Shown piece by piece: positions 1-5,782 of a DNA stretch of 6,120 nt. The notes beneath the pieces were generated by a model that worked only from the letters and a program-made list of their open reading frames with translations, ran no database searches and had not been told where the DNA came from. The translations under genes and the position numbers were made by a program. Location: positions 2,791 through 8,910 of the forward strand of contig DPVW01000420.1 in assembly GCA_003529325.1 (NCBI GenBank), given 5' to 3'. The first letter of the stretch is position 1. Each line of letters starts with the position of its first letter. The DNA comes from Candidatus Latescibacterota bacterium (lineage in GTDB: Bacteria > Latescibacterota > UBA2968 > UBA8231).

Positions 1-363
1 ATGCACGGTACCGCCTGGTGGATTCCGAGCCGAGCCGTGCCGTTGCTTGGGGGCCATGCGAACTGGCATCCGCCGGGCCTTATCTTTGAGGTCGAGATCG
101 CGGACGACGCCCATCCGATCACCCAGGGTGTGACACCCTTTGAGGTGGAGGATGAGATTTACATGTCGGCGTATGATCCAGCGATCCACATTCTGGCAAA
201 GGCAACCTGGTACAAAAAAGAGCACCCTCTGGCCTGGATACAACCGTATGGTGCAGGGCGCGTGTTCTACACCGCCCTGGGGCATACGGCCGATACGTTC
301 CAGCGGCCGATGATGCAGCGACTGATGGTCAATGGCATTCGTTATGTTGCCGAACACGATTAA
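1..363 (+). CDS. ThuA-like domain protein, C-terminal part (cut by window start)
   Basis: The 120 visible residues match the C-terminal half of ThuA-like proteins (trehalose-utilization family, class I glutamine amidotransferase-like fold). Seen: LLGGHANWHPPG (residues 16-26), the DDAHPITQGV segment (35-44) followed by FEVEDEIY (47-54), and the family's closing block PLAWIQPYGAGRVFYTALGH (76-95). ThuA-like proteins are usually about 220-270 residues, so the N-terminal half probably lies before base 1, and the ATG at base 1 is probably an internal Met rather than the real start. The family has a proposed role in sugar (trehalose or oxidised disaccharide) metabolism, but the biochemical activity of most members is unknown. 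It ends in TAA, 21 bp before the MOSC gene on the same strand, which suggests co-transcription. The domain call is firm; the substrate is not known. Confidence 0.85.
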   Translation: MHGTAWWIPSRAVPLLGGHANWHPPGLIFEVEIADDAHPITQGVTPFEVEDEIYMSAYDPAIHILAKATWYKKEHPLAWIQPYGAGRVFYTALGHTADTFQRPMMQRLMVNGIRYVAEHD

Positions 364-384
364 TTCAAGCATGAAGGAGCGACG

Positions 385-942
385 ATGACAGAGGTACGAC
401 ACTTTTCCACAGACGAACTGAATGCCGGTGTCGATCAGGTCCGTCAGTCCCCAGCTGATAGCGGCAGACTCGAGATGATCTCTCGACGTCCTGAGATTGG
501 CGAGCGAGTGTTGTTGGAGGAAGCGGAACTCGATACGGCAGAGGGCCTGGCAGGGGACAACTGGAGCACGCGCGGTGCCCGGTCCGACCCGCCCCGTGAG
601 GCGAATCCGGAGGCTCAGTTGACGTTGATGAACGCACGTTCCGCAGAGGCCGTGTCCGGATCTCGCGAGCGTTGGTCGCTGGCGGGGGATCAACTGTATG
701 TCGATCTGGATATCGGGGAGACCAATCTGCCGGCGGGCAGTCGTGTCGCCATCGGTTCGGCCATCGTTGAGGTGACGGCGGAGCCACATCCGGGATGCAA
801 GAAGTTTGTCGAGCGTTTTGGCCTGGACGCCATGAACTGGGTCAACTCTCCCGAGGGCAAACAGATGCGACTGCGCGGTGTGAACACGAAGGTCGTTCAG
901 GCGGGCACGATCCACGTGGGCGATTCGATCACAAAGGTCTGA
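385..942 (+). CDS. MOSC domain-containing protein
   Basis: A 185-residue protein that fits a stand-alone MOSC domain (the C-terminal domain of Moco sulfurase, also found in YiiM-like proteins). Visible hallmarks are GLAGDNW (residues 54-60), LTLMNARSAEAVSG (79-92), the LDIGETNLPAGSRV strand-turn (108-121), and PHPGCKKF (134-141), which carries the family's conserved cysteine at C138. The closing RLRGVNTKVVQAGTIHVGD (162-180) is also typical. Family members handle sulfur on the molybdenum cofactor or act in reduction of N-hydroxylated compounds; which applies here cannot be told. The start is well supported: AAGGAG at 374-379 sits 5 nt before the ATG. It lies between the ThuA-like and PhyH genes, 21 and 11 bp apart, so an operon is likely. 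No membrane segment or signal peptide is seen. Confidence 0.9.
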   Translation: MTEVRHFSTDELNAGVDQVRQSPADSGRLEMISRRPEIGERVLLEEAELDTAEGLAGDNWSTRGARSDPPREANPEAQLTLMNARSAEAVSGSRERWSLAGDQLYVDLDIGETNLPAGSRVAIGSAIVEVTAEPHPGCKKFVERFGLDAMNWVNSPEGKQMRLRGVNTKVVQAGTIHVGDSITKV

Positions 943-953
943 ACACACAGCAG

Positions 954-1862
954 ATGACAGGGCTCACGGCAGAGCAGGCCGAATTTTTTCAGCGGGAGGG
1001 GTATCTGCATCTGCCGGGTATCCTCGCCGCGACGGATCTCGATCCGGTGCAGGCCGAACTGGAGCAGATCATCGAGCGGGCCGCCCGCGGGTTGCTGGCG
1101 GCTGGCACCATCGACAGCGATTACGCCGAATTGCCATTCGACCGGCGGCTGATTCCCCTTGTCCGAGCTGACGCCAGCGCCGCGGCAGGGGTCAATTTTC
1201 CCGCCAATCTGGGTCCGGCGATCTTCGATTTTCTGCACAACGAGAGCCTCCTCGATATCGTGGAAGCCCTCGTCGGCCCGGAGATCTACGCCCATTCCTG
1301 CCAGCACATCCGCGCCAAGTTGCCGGCGACAGACGACTACGCCGGCGCAATATCGCAGAGCGAATGGGCCGGCTCCACGGCCTGGCACCAGGACCAGGGC
1401 GTGCTGTTGCCCGAAGCGGATGACACGCTGGTTGTGACATCGTGGATTCCACTGGTGGACGCAGTCGCAGAAAATGGCACGCTGCGCATCATTCCGCGGT
1501 GTCACCACGAACCTTTGCGCCGCCACGTGCGGCCACCCGCGGGAGAGGGTGGCAGCTACACCGTGGCACCCGAAGAACTCCCGGACACCGAACCGGTGAC
1601 CATTCCCGTGCAGCGTGGCGGCATGATTCTGCTGCACTGCCGTACGCCCCACAGCAGCGAACCGAATCGCTCCGATGGCATCCGCTGGAGTATGGATCTG
1701 CGCTGGAATGACGCGCGTCTGCCGAATGGTCGACCCCAGTTGCCGGGCATGCTGGTGCGCAGCCTGGAGTCGCCGGAACTCGTCGTCGACCACGCGGAAT
1801 GGGTGACGGCGTGGAAGTTGGCGCAGGTGTCGCGGCGTGGATCCAAGCTGTACCGCTGGTAA
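954..1862 (+). CDS. Phytanoyl-CoA dioxygenase (PhyH) family protein
   Basis: A 302-residue Fe(II)/2-oxoglutarate-dependent oxygenase of the PhyH family, a usual length. The N-terminus reads EQAEFFQREGYLHLPGIL (residues 7-24), the typical family opening. The metal triad is present: H145 and D147 in WHQDQG, and the distal H233 in CRTPHSS; R244 about ten residues later is the expected 2-oxoglutarate ligand. ENGTLRIIPRCHH (173-185) is the usual core strand region. The enzyme should hydroxylate a small organic substrate with O2 and 2-oxoglutarate; the name does not imply phytanoyl-CoA as substrate. The open frame extends upstream to 795 but that part overlaps the MOSC gene. ATG 954, 11 bp after the MOSC stop, gives the family N-terminus. 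No good ribosome binding site precedes it (AAAGG at 934-938 is 15 nt away), so translational coupling to the MOSC gene is likely. Confidence 0.9.
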   Translation: MTGLTAEQAEFFQREGYLHLPGILAATDLDPVQAELEQIIERAARGLLAAGTIDSDYAELPFDRRLIPLVRADASAAAGVNFPANLGPAIFDFLHNESLLDIVEALVGPEIYAHSCQHIRAKLPATDDYAGAISQSEWAGSTAWHQDQGVLLPEADDTLVVTSWIPLVDAVAENGTLRIIPRCHHEPLRRHVRPPAGEGGSYTVAPEELPDTEPVTIPVQRGGMILLHCRTPHSSEPNRSDGIRWSMDLRWNDARLPNGRPQLPGMLVRSLESPELVVDHAEWVTAWKLAQVSRRGSKLYRW

Positions 1863-1900
1863 CTGGCTGGTTCTCCTTTATCTAACAAACGAGACAGAAA

Positions 1901-2257
1901 ATGAGCCCGACCGGCAGCCGCTGATCCTGCCAGACGACTTCGACCCGATCGATGAAGCCACGGACATCTGCAGCGACCTGAATCTTCGTGACATGCCGGT
2001 GGCGGTGCAGTTTCCCGACTGGCGACTGTGGCTGCCGCGTACCATTCGGTGGATATATGGGGCGTGGAGTTCTGGCAGAACAGCGAAAGCACAGCCCTTC
2101 GATCCAACTTCGTGAATGCGCATCTGGCGGGTCCGACCATCGATGTGGCCAAAGGCCGGATTCTCACGAACGCAGGAATCGCGCGTAGGTACGACCTCTG
2201 GCGTGCAAAGCCCGAGCTCGCCCGAGCGGAACTGCCACACGGCACGAGACGCGCTTC
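1901..2257 (+). pseudogene. Frame-broken coding remnant, family not recognised
   Basis: Two successive plus-strand segments look protein-coding by their GC-rich third codon positions but lie in different frames. The ATG at 1901 has GAGA (1891-1894) 6 nt upstream, yet its own frame stops after seven codons at 1922-1924. Losing one base just after ATGAGC would explain this, because the neighbouring frame from 1906 reads on as DRQPLILPDDFDPIDEA and then RDMPVAVQFPDWRLW up to about 2032. From 2028 the next frame continues with AYHSVDIWGVEFWQNS, then AHLAGPTIDVAKGRILTNAG and RRYDLWRAKPELARAE to about 2240. The simplest reading is one former gene of at least 110 codons with two frameshifts and a lost 3' end, which runs into the tail of the GNAT remnant. 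I do not recognise the family. Sequencing error could mimic one frameshift. Confidence 0.5.
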
Positions 2258-2413
2258 TCACAGCTGCATTCGGTACCAGTAGCGATAGGCTTCGGTAAAC
2301 CCCTGCCGTGCCTGCAGGGCCTGTGCCCCCGGGTTGTTCGCCATGATCTGCAGGAAAGCTCGTTCTGCACCTCGTGCGCTCGCCCACCACAGGCGGGCGT
2401 GAGTCAGCGGATT
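2258..2413 (-). pseudogene. GNAT family N-acetyltransferase, C-terminal remnant
   Basis: Read on the minus strand, an open frame of 51 residues ends at a TGA (2258-2260) and is closed upstream by another stop at 2414-2416, with no start codon giving a full protein. It contains the last part of a GNAT acetyltransferase: a helix WWASARGAERAF, the strand LQIMANNPGAQAL, then QARQGFTEAYRYWYR. This matches the family's usual pattern of strand beta-5, N-P/A-A helix, 'ARxGF' and a terminal aromatic strand (family knowledge). The acetyl-CoA-binding R/Q-x-x-G-x-G/A region and everything before it are missing; complete GNAT domains are about 140 residues or more. The piece directly follows the tautomerase remnant on the same strand, which suggests a deletion that joined the two. 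It cannot encode a working enzyme alone. Confidence 0.7.
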
Positions 2414-2432
2414 TCATGCAGTTGTCGAACCA

Positions 2433-2534
2433 TTAATACAGGGCCTCCACGATGCAGTCGCGAATCGTTTCAGACAATTGTGTCCGGACCTTGTCGAGAT
2501 GGCCCCGAATGCCGTATACCTTCACTTGTGACAT
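2433..2534 (-). pseudogene. Tautomerase_2-type protein, N-terminal remnant (33 codons)
   Basis: A 33-residue minus-strand reading frame starts MSQVKVYGIRGHLDKVR and continues TQLSETIRDCIVEALY before TAA. This is the characteristic N-terminus of the Tautomerase_2 group (4-oxalocrotonate tautomerase superfamily), whose members are about 130 residues and continue with a P-x-DKR-x-HRFF stretch that is absent here. The start is well marked: AGAGGG (2546-2541 on the minus strand) lies 6 nt before the ATG. Residue 2 is Ser, not the catalytic Pro of classical tautomerases; from memory some Tautomerase_2 proteins also lack it, so this is not by itself a sign of decay. The loss of about three quarters of the protein is. 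It is divergent from the O-methyltransferase gene, with 41 bp between the two start codons. It may still be translated as a short peptide. Confidence 0.7.
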
Positions 2535-2558
2535 GGTGATCCCTCTTTCGTTTTCCAT

Positions 2559-2567
2559 AAAGGTGAG
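2559..2567 (+). promoter_or_regulatory. Ribosome binding site of the O-methyltransferase gene
   Basis: AAAGGTGAG ends 8 nt before the ATG at 2576 and only 5 nt before a possible TTG start at 2573. The spacing and the stronger codon favour ATG 2576. Confidence 0.65.
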
Positions 2568-2575
2568 ACGAGTTG

Positions 2576-3238
2576 ATGAGCAGCCGCAACAACAACATTC
2601 CAGAACACATCAATGCGTACATCCTGGTCAATAGCCTGCGAGACCGGGCGGAACTGAAAGCGCTGCGCGACGAGACGGCACAGATGCCCATGGCGGGCAT
2701 GCAGATCTCTCCGGACCAGGGCCAGTTCATGGCACTGCTCGTCAAGGCAACGGGAGCTAAATTGGCGATCGAGGTGGGGACCTTTACCGGGTACAGTGCG
2801 CTCGTGGTAGCCGGCGCCCTGCCAGCCGATGGCAAACTCGTCGCCTGTGATGTGAGCGAGGAGTTTACCTCGGTTGGACGACCGCACTGGGAGAAGGCGG
2901 GGTTGACGGACAAGATCGATCTGCGTCTGGGCCCGGCGGTGGACACCCTCGACGCCATGATCGCCGCCGGCGAAAACGGTCAATACGACATGGCTTTCAT
3001 CGATGCCGACAAGGAGAATTACGGACTCTACTATGAACGCTGTCTGATTTTGCTTCGTGTCGGTGGTTTGATCCTGGTGGACAATGTGCTCTGGGATGGT
3101 CGGGTCGCTGACGAGGCCGAACAGGATGAGTCGACTCAGGCGATTCGGGCGTTGACGAAAAAGATGCACGCCGACGAACGCATCGACTTCTCGCTGCTGC
3201 CGGTGGGCGACGGGCTGTCGCTGGCGGTGAAACGCTAG
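2576..3238 (+). CDS. Class I SAM-dependent O-methyltransferase (caffeoyl-CoA OMT type)
   Basis: A 220-residue protein of the Methyltransf_3 / caffeoyl-CoA O-methyltransferase family, which transfers a methyl group from S-adenosylmethionine to a hydroxyl (often catechol) group with a divalent metal. Seen: ISPDQGQFMALL (residues 44-55), the SAM motif I AIEVGTFTGYSAL (64-76), the acidic ribose-binding position in VACDVSEE (D92), the metal-binding FIDADKENY (141-149, D143 and D145), and GGLILVDNVLWDGRV (163-177), with D169 and N170 as the other metal ligands. The family's ending RIDFSLLPVGDGLSLAVKR (202-220) is complete. Length and motifs indicate an intact cytosolic enzyme; the natural substrate is unknown. 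The AGE-like gene starts 4 bp after its stop, so the two are probably one transcript. Its promoter must overlap the tautomerase remnant upstream. Confidence 0.93.
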   Translation: MSSRNNNIPEHINAYILVNSLRDRAELKALRDETAQMPMAGMQISPDQGQFMALLVKATGAKLAIEVGTFTGYSALVVAGALPADGKLVACDVSEEFTSVGRPHWEKAGLTDKIDLRLGPAVDTLDAMIAAGENGQYDMAFIDADKENYGLYYERCLILLRVGGLILVDNVLWDGRVADEAEQDESTQAIRALTKKMHADERIDFSLLPVGDGLSLAVKR

Positions 3239-3242
3239 TCAT

Positions 3243-4613
3243 ATGTCCTATCGCAACGTTCATCTTCCGGAGGCGCCGACGGGGGCGCAGCTGCAGGCGG
3301 CAGCGCAGGATTATGGAGCGATCGCACGGAGCATGATGGAAGCCATCGTCGAACGCTCCGAAGGCGCGCCGGACTATCCTTTCGTCGAGACAAAACTGGA
3401 TCTGATCACCGGTCGAAACTTCCCGGAGCGGGACCCGATTCGGGGCCGCGGCGCCATCTACGGGTGGATTCAGGGGCGGGGTCTCGAGGCGCTGGCGGGG
3501 CATGCACGCTGGTGGGAGCGTCGTGGCGAAGCGGCAGAACTGGTGCAGCGCATAAGGGCTGTCACCACCACCGTGCTCGCCCAACTGCGCGTCATGCGTC
3601 AGCGCAATGACGGACGATTGTCATTTTTCATGACTCCCGAGGGCGAACCCTTCAGCCTCGATGACAGTGGACAACCGCAACCTTTTTCCATGGCAGCTGA
3701 CCATCCGTATGGATTCAGCGATCTGTTCAGCGCCAAGGGCATGTTTGCTGCCGCCGACTGGCTCGGTGATGGAGCGGCGAAAGGGGAAGCGCTGGCCTAC
3801 ACCCGCGCTGTGGACGAGGCCATCCACGAGAGCACCTTCCGCTCGGACCAGATCTCGCTGGATCCGAAGAATCGAGCCGAACCACGGGATGGGTATCACA
3901 CACACGGGGCGGCGATGATCCAGCTGGGGGCGTGGGCGATGTTGACTGCCGCGGGGGAGGCGGATGCCATAGAGAGTGGCTTGCGACTGCTCGATTACGA
4001 ACTCACCTACCATGCCAATATCGATGGTCGCTGGGCACATCTGCAGGAGGGAGACTTCTGGGAGGCCGTCGACGATGAGGGCCAACCCTTCGTCGAACCA
4101 GATGGCGTCATCCTCTCCGACCCCGGACACAGTCTTGAGTTTGTCGGTCTGGCGATGAAGTTTATCGGAGCGGCTCAGGCGCAGGCGAGTGCGGTGCAGG
4201 TGGCGCGTCTCGAGGTGGCGACAGCGCATATGATCACGCTGTTGGGGCGCAACTTCGACAATGGTTATCTGCCCGGTCCGCAGGGCATCTCCAAGGCCTT
4301 TGATCTGGCGAGTCGGCGGCAACTGAATACGGACATGCCCTGGTGGAATCTGCCCGAAACGATCCGCGCTGCCGCGTTCTGCCTACCGGTGGCGGGCAAC
4401 GACGGGGAGCGCAACCTGTGCCTGCGGGTGCTATGCGACTGCCACAATGCCTTTCGCGAGTTCGTGCGCCCCGACCTGCATCTGATGGCCTATCAGACGC
4501 GGGACGAGTGCGGTCTGCCCGTCGCTTCGATCCCGGCCACGGCGGATGCCGACCCGGGATACCACACCGGTCTGAGTCTGCTGGATGCGATCGATGTGAT
4601 CGACAGCCTGTAG
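3243..4613 (+). CDS. N-acylglucosamine 2-epimerase (AGE)-like (alpha/alpha)6-barrel protein
   Basis: A 456-residue protein of the six-hairpin, AGE-like type. Supporting blocks: RGRGAIYGWIQGRGLEAL (residues 67-84), which resembles the family's first barrel helices; DPGHSLEFVGLAMKF (293-307), with the P-G-H-x-x-E core holding H296 and E299; MPWWNLPETIRAA (365-377), matching the usual W-W-x-x-x-E block; and GYHTGLSLLDAID (439-451), where H441 may be the second catalytic histidine. AGE enzymes interconvert N-acylglucosamine and N-acylmannosamine, while relatives act on mannose or cellobiose or are hydrolases. The typical length is about 390-420, so this protein is somewhat long and its substrate cannot be named. 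It starts 4 bp after the O-methyltransferase stop without a well-placed ribosome binding site, which suggests coupled translation. No signal peptide is seen. It converges on the M19 peptidase gene with a 15 bp gap. Confidence 0.75.
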   Translation: MSYRNVHLPEAPTGAQLQAAAQDYGAIARSMMEAIVERSEGAPDYPFVETKLDLITGRNFPERDPIRGRGAIYGWIQGRGLEALAGHARWWERRGEAAELVQRIRAVTTTVLAQLRVMRQRNDGRLSFFMTPEGEPFSLDDSGQPQPFSMAADHPYGFSDLFSAKGMFAAADWLGDGAAKGEALAYTRAVDEAIHESTFRSDQISLDPKNRAEPRDGYHTHGAAMIQLGAWAMLTAAGEADAIESGLRLLDYELTYHANIDGRWAHLQEGDFWEAVDDEGQPFVEPDGVILSDPGHSLEFVGLAMKFIGAAQAQASAVQVARLEVATAHMITLLGRNFDNGYLPGPQGISKAFDLASRRQLNTDMPWWNLPETIRAAAFCLPVAGNDGERNLCLRVLCDCHNAFREFVRPDLHLMAYQTRDECGLPVASIPATADADPGYHTGLSLLDAIDVIDSL

Positions 4614-4618
4614 CAGGC
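4606..4618. repeat. Short perfect inverted repeat at the convergent gene junction
   Basis: GCCTG and CAGGC form a 5 bp perfect stem around a 3-base loop that is the TAG stop codon of the AGE-like gene. It lies in the short space between two convergent genes. There is no T-run on either side, so a terminator role is only a guess and it may be chance. Confidence 0.3.
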
Positions 4619-4628
4619 CCACGGTCCG

Positions 4629-5687
4629 TCAGGCGGGCAGATGCTGGGAGAAGAAGCGCACCCAGTTGCCGTGCATGAAGCGCTCGACATCGTCATCGCT
4701 GAAACCGCGGGCTGACAACAACGGCGCCAGCTTCTGCAGATCGGCGATGGTGTTACAGTCGTGTGGTGTCTGCTCATTGCCGTAGCCGCCATCGAGGTCA
4801 CTGCCGACACCGACATGGTTGGTGTTGCCCGCCAGATCGCAGATGTGCACGATATGGTTGACGAGATCGTCCAGTGACACGACCTCTGGCTGCGTCTCTT
4901 CCTTGATCCAACCTGGATAGATCATCCACGCATCGAGGGCGGCACCGATGACGCCATCACGGGCGATTATGGCCTTGATCTGTTCGTCGGTGAATTGGCG
5001 GCAACCGGGTACCAGGGCCCGACAGTTGTTGTGACTGGCCAGCACCGGTCCGGCAAAGGCTTCCAGGGTGTCGAAAAATGCGACATCCGCCAGATGCGTC
5101 AGATCGACGATCATGCCGGCGTCGGCCATGGCAGCCAGCAGCGGGCGTCCACGTTCGGTGAGTCCACCCTCGGCATCAGTGCCATGGGCATAGGCGGAAA
5201 AGCCGTAATGGGACAGGCTGACGACACGCAGACCGTCCTGCCACCAGGAGGTGACCTGTTCGGCATCGACGATGGGATCGGCACCTTCCATACTCAGGAT
5301 GTAACCAATTGGCGTCGAATCCGGTGCTTCCTGCCAGGCCTTCATGTGGGCTGCCAGCCCGGCCTGGTCGCGCACTTGAAGCATCTTTCCTTGAGACTCC
5401 ATCACGCGGTAGTAGGCGAGTTGTCCTTGTGCTTTGCTGTAGGCGATGGCTTGATTGGCAGCACCAGCAGCGGGAGAACCAGGCCAGGCGACGCGGCAGA
5501 TGACGGTCGCCAGGGACAGAGCGACCTCACCTTTGCGCATTTCAGGCAGGGTGGTCGTGCCGCGGCCACGCCCCTTCTGGGTCATGTCCGCTTCCCGCCG
5601 GCGCAGTTCGTGCACATCCAGCTCAAGGTCGCGGTCCCAGTTGAGGGCATTCATGGACAGGTCGAGGTGGGCGTCGATGAGGATCAT
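4629..5687 (-). CDS. Peptidase M19 (membrane dipeptidase / renal dipeptidase family)
   Basis: A 352-residue zinc dipeptidase of family M19, of usual length. The expected binuclear metal ligands are all visible: H7 and D9 in IDAHLDL, E134 in SMEGADP, H198 in DLTHL and H219 in ASHNNCR; D297 in VGSDLDGGYG fits the catalytic acid position. GNWVRFF near the C-terminus (residues 340-346) matches the family's G-N-x-x-R ending. The enzyme should hydrolyse dipeptides, possibly with D-residues or modified ones, in the cytosol: the protein begins directly with the barrel strand MILIDAHLDL and has no signal peptide or lipobox, unlike secreted relatives. The start is supported by GGAG (complement of 5694-5697) 6 nt before the ATG. 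It is transcribed against the O-methyltransferase/AGE-like pair and has its own upstream region. No -10/-35 pair stands out there. Confidence 0.93.
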   Translation of the reverse strand: MILIDAHLDLSMNALNWDRDLELDVHELRRREADMTQKGRGRGTTTLPEMRKGEVALSLATVICRVAWPGSPAAGAANQAIAYSKAQGQLAYYRVMESQGKMLQVRDQAGLAAHMKAWQEAPDSTPIGYILSMEGADPIVDAEQVTSWWQDGLRVVSLSHYGFSAYAHGTDAEGGLTERGRPLLAAMADAGMIVDLTHLADVAFFDTLEAFAGPVLASHNNCRALVPGCRQFTDEQIKAIIARDGVIGAALDAWMIYPGWIKEETQPEVVSLDDLVNHIVHICDLAGNTNHVGVGSDLDGGYGNEQTPHDCNTIADLQKLAPLLSARGFSDDDVERFMHGNWVRFFSQHLPA

Positions 5688-5782
5688 GGAAGTCTCCGGT
5701 GGTGGATCGGTTGCCGAGGGCTTAAAGGTGTGCCAATAGTACGCGTGTCAGATGAAGATTTTCCTGGAGAGCTGGTGGATGA
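5688..5782. other. Intergenic stretch upstream of the M19 gene
   Basis: This must hold the M19 promoter on the minus strand. TACTAT (complement of 5736-5741) could be a -10 element, but no fitting -35 lies 16-18 bp upstream. No gene is supported here. The following ~85 bases, up to about 5866, are open in the frame of the kinase-like remnant but show little recognisable protein. Confidence 0.35.

Noticed and set aside
365..787. A 140-codon minus-strand open frame opposite the MOSC gene
   Set aside because: Low-complexity Pro/Arg/Ser composition and no sensible start context; the MOSC gene explains the region.
897..1793. A 298-codon minus-strand open frame opposite the PhyH gene
   Set aside because: It lies antisense to a gene with an intact Fe(II)/2-oxoglutarate motif set. 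Its translation is rich in Arg, His, Gln and Cys with no family-like pattern, as expected from a GC-rich shadow frame.
1863..2534. An insertion sequence or integration scar as the cause of the broken genes
   Set aside because: No transposase fragment, terminal inverted repeat or target-site duplication could be seen. A simple deletion and frameshifts explain the remnants.
3621..4322. A 233-codon minus-strand open frame opposite the AGE-like gene
   Set aside because: No domain pattern is seen; the plus-strand frame carries the family motifs and the expected codon bias.
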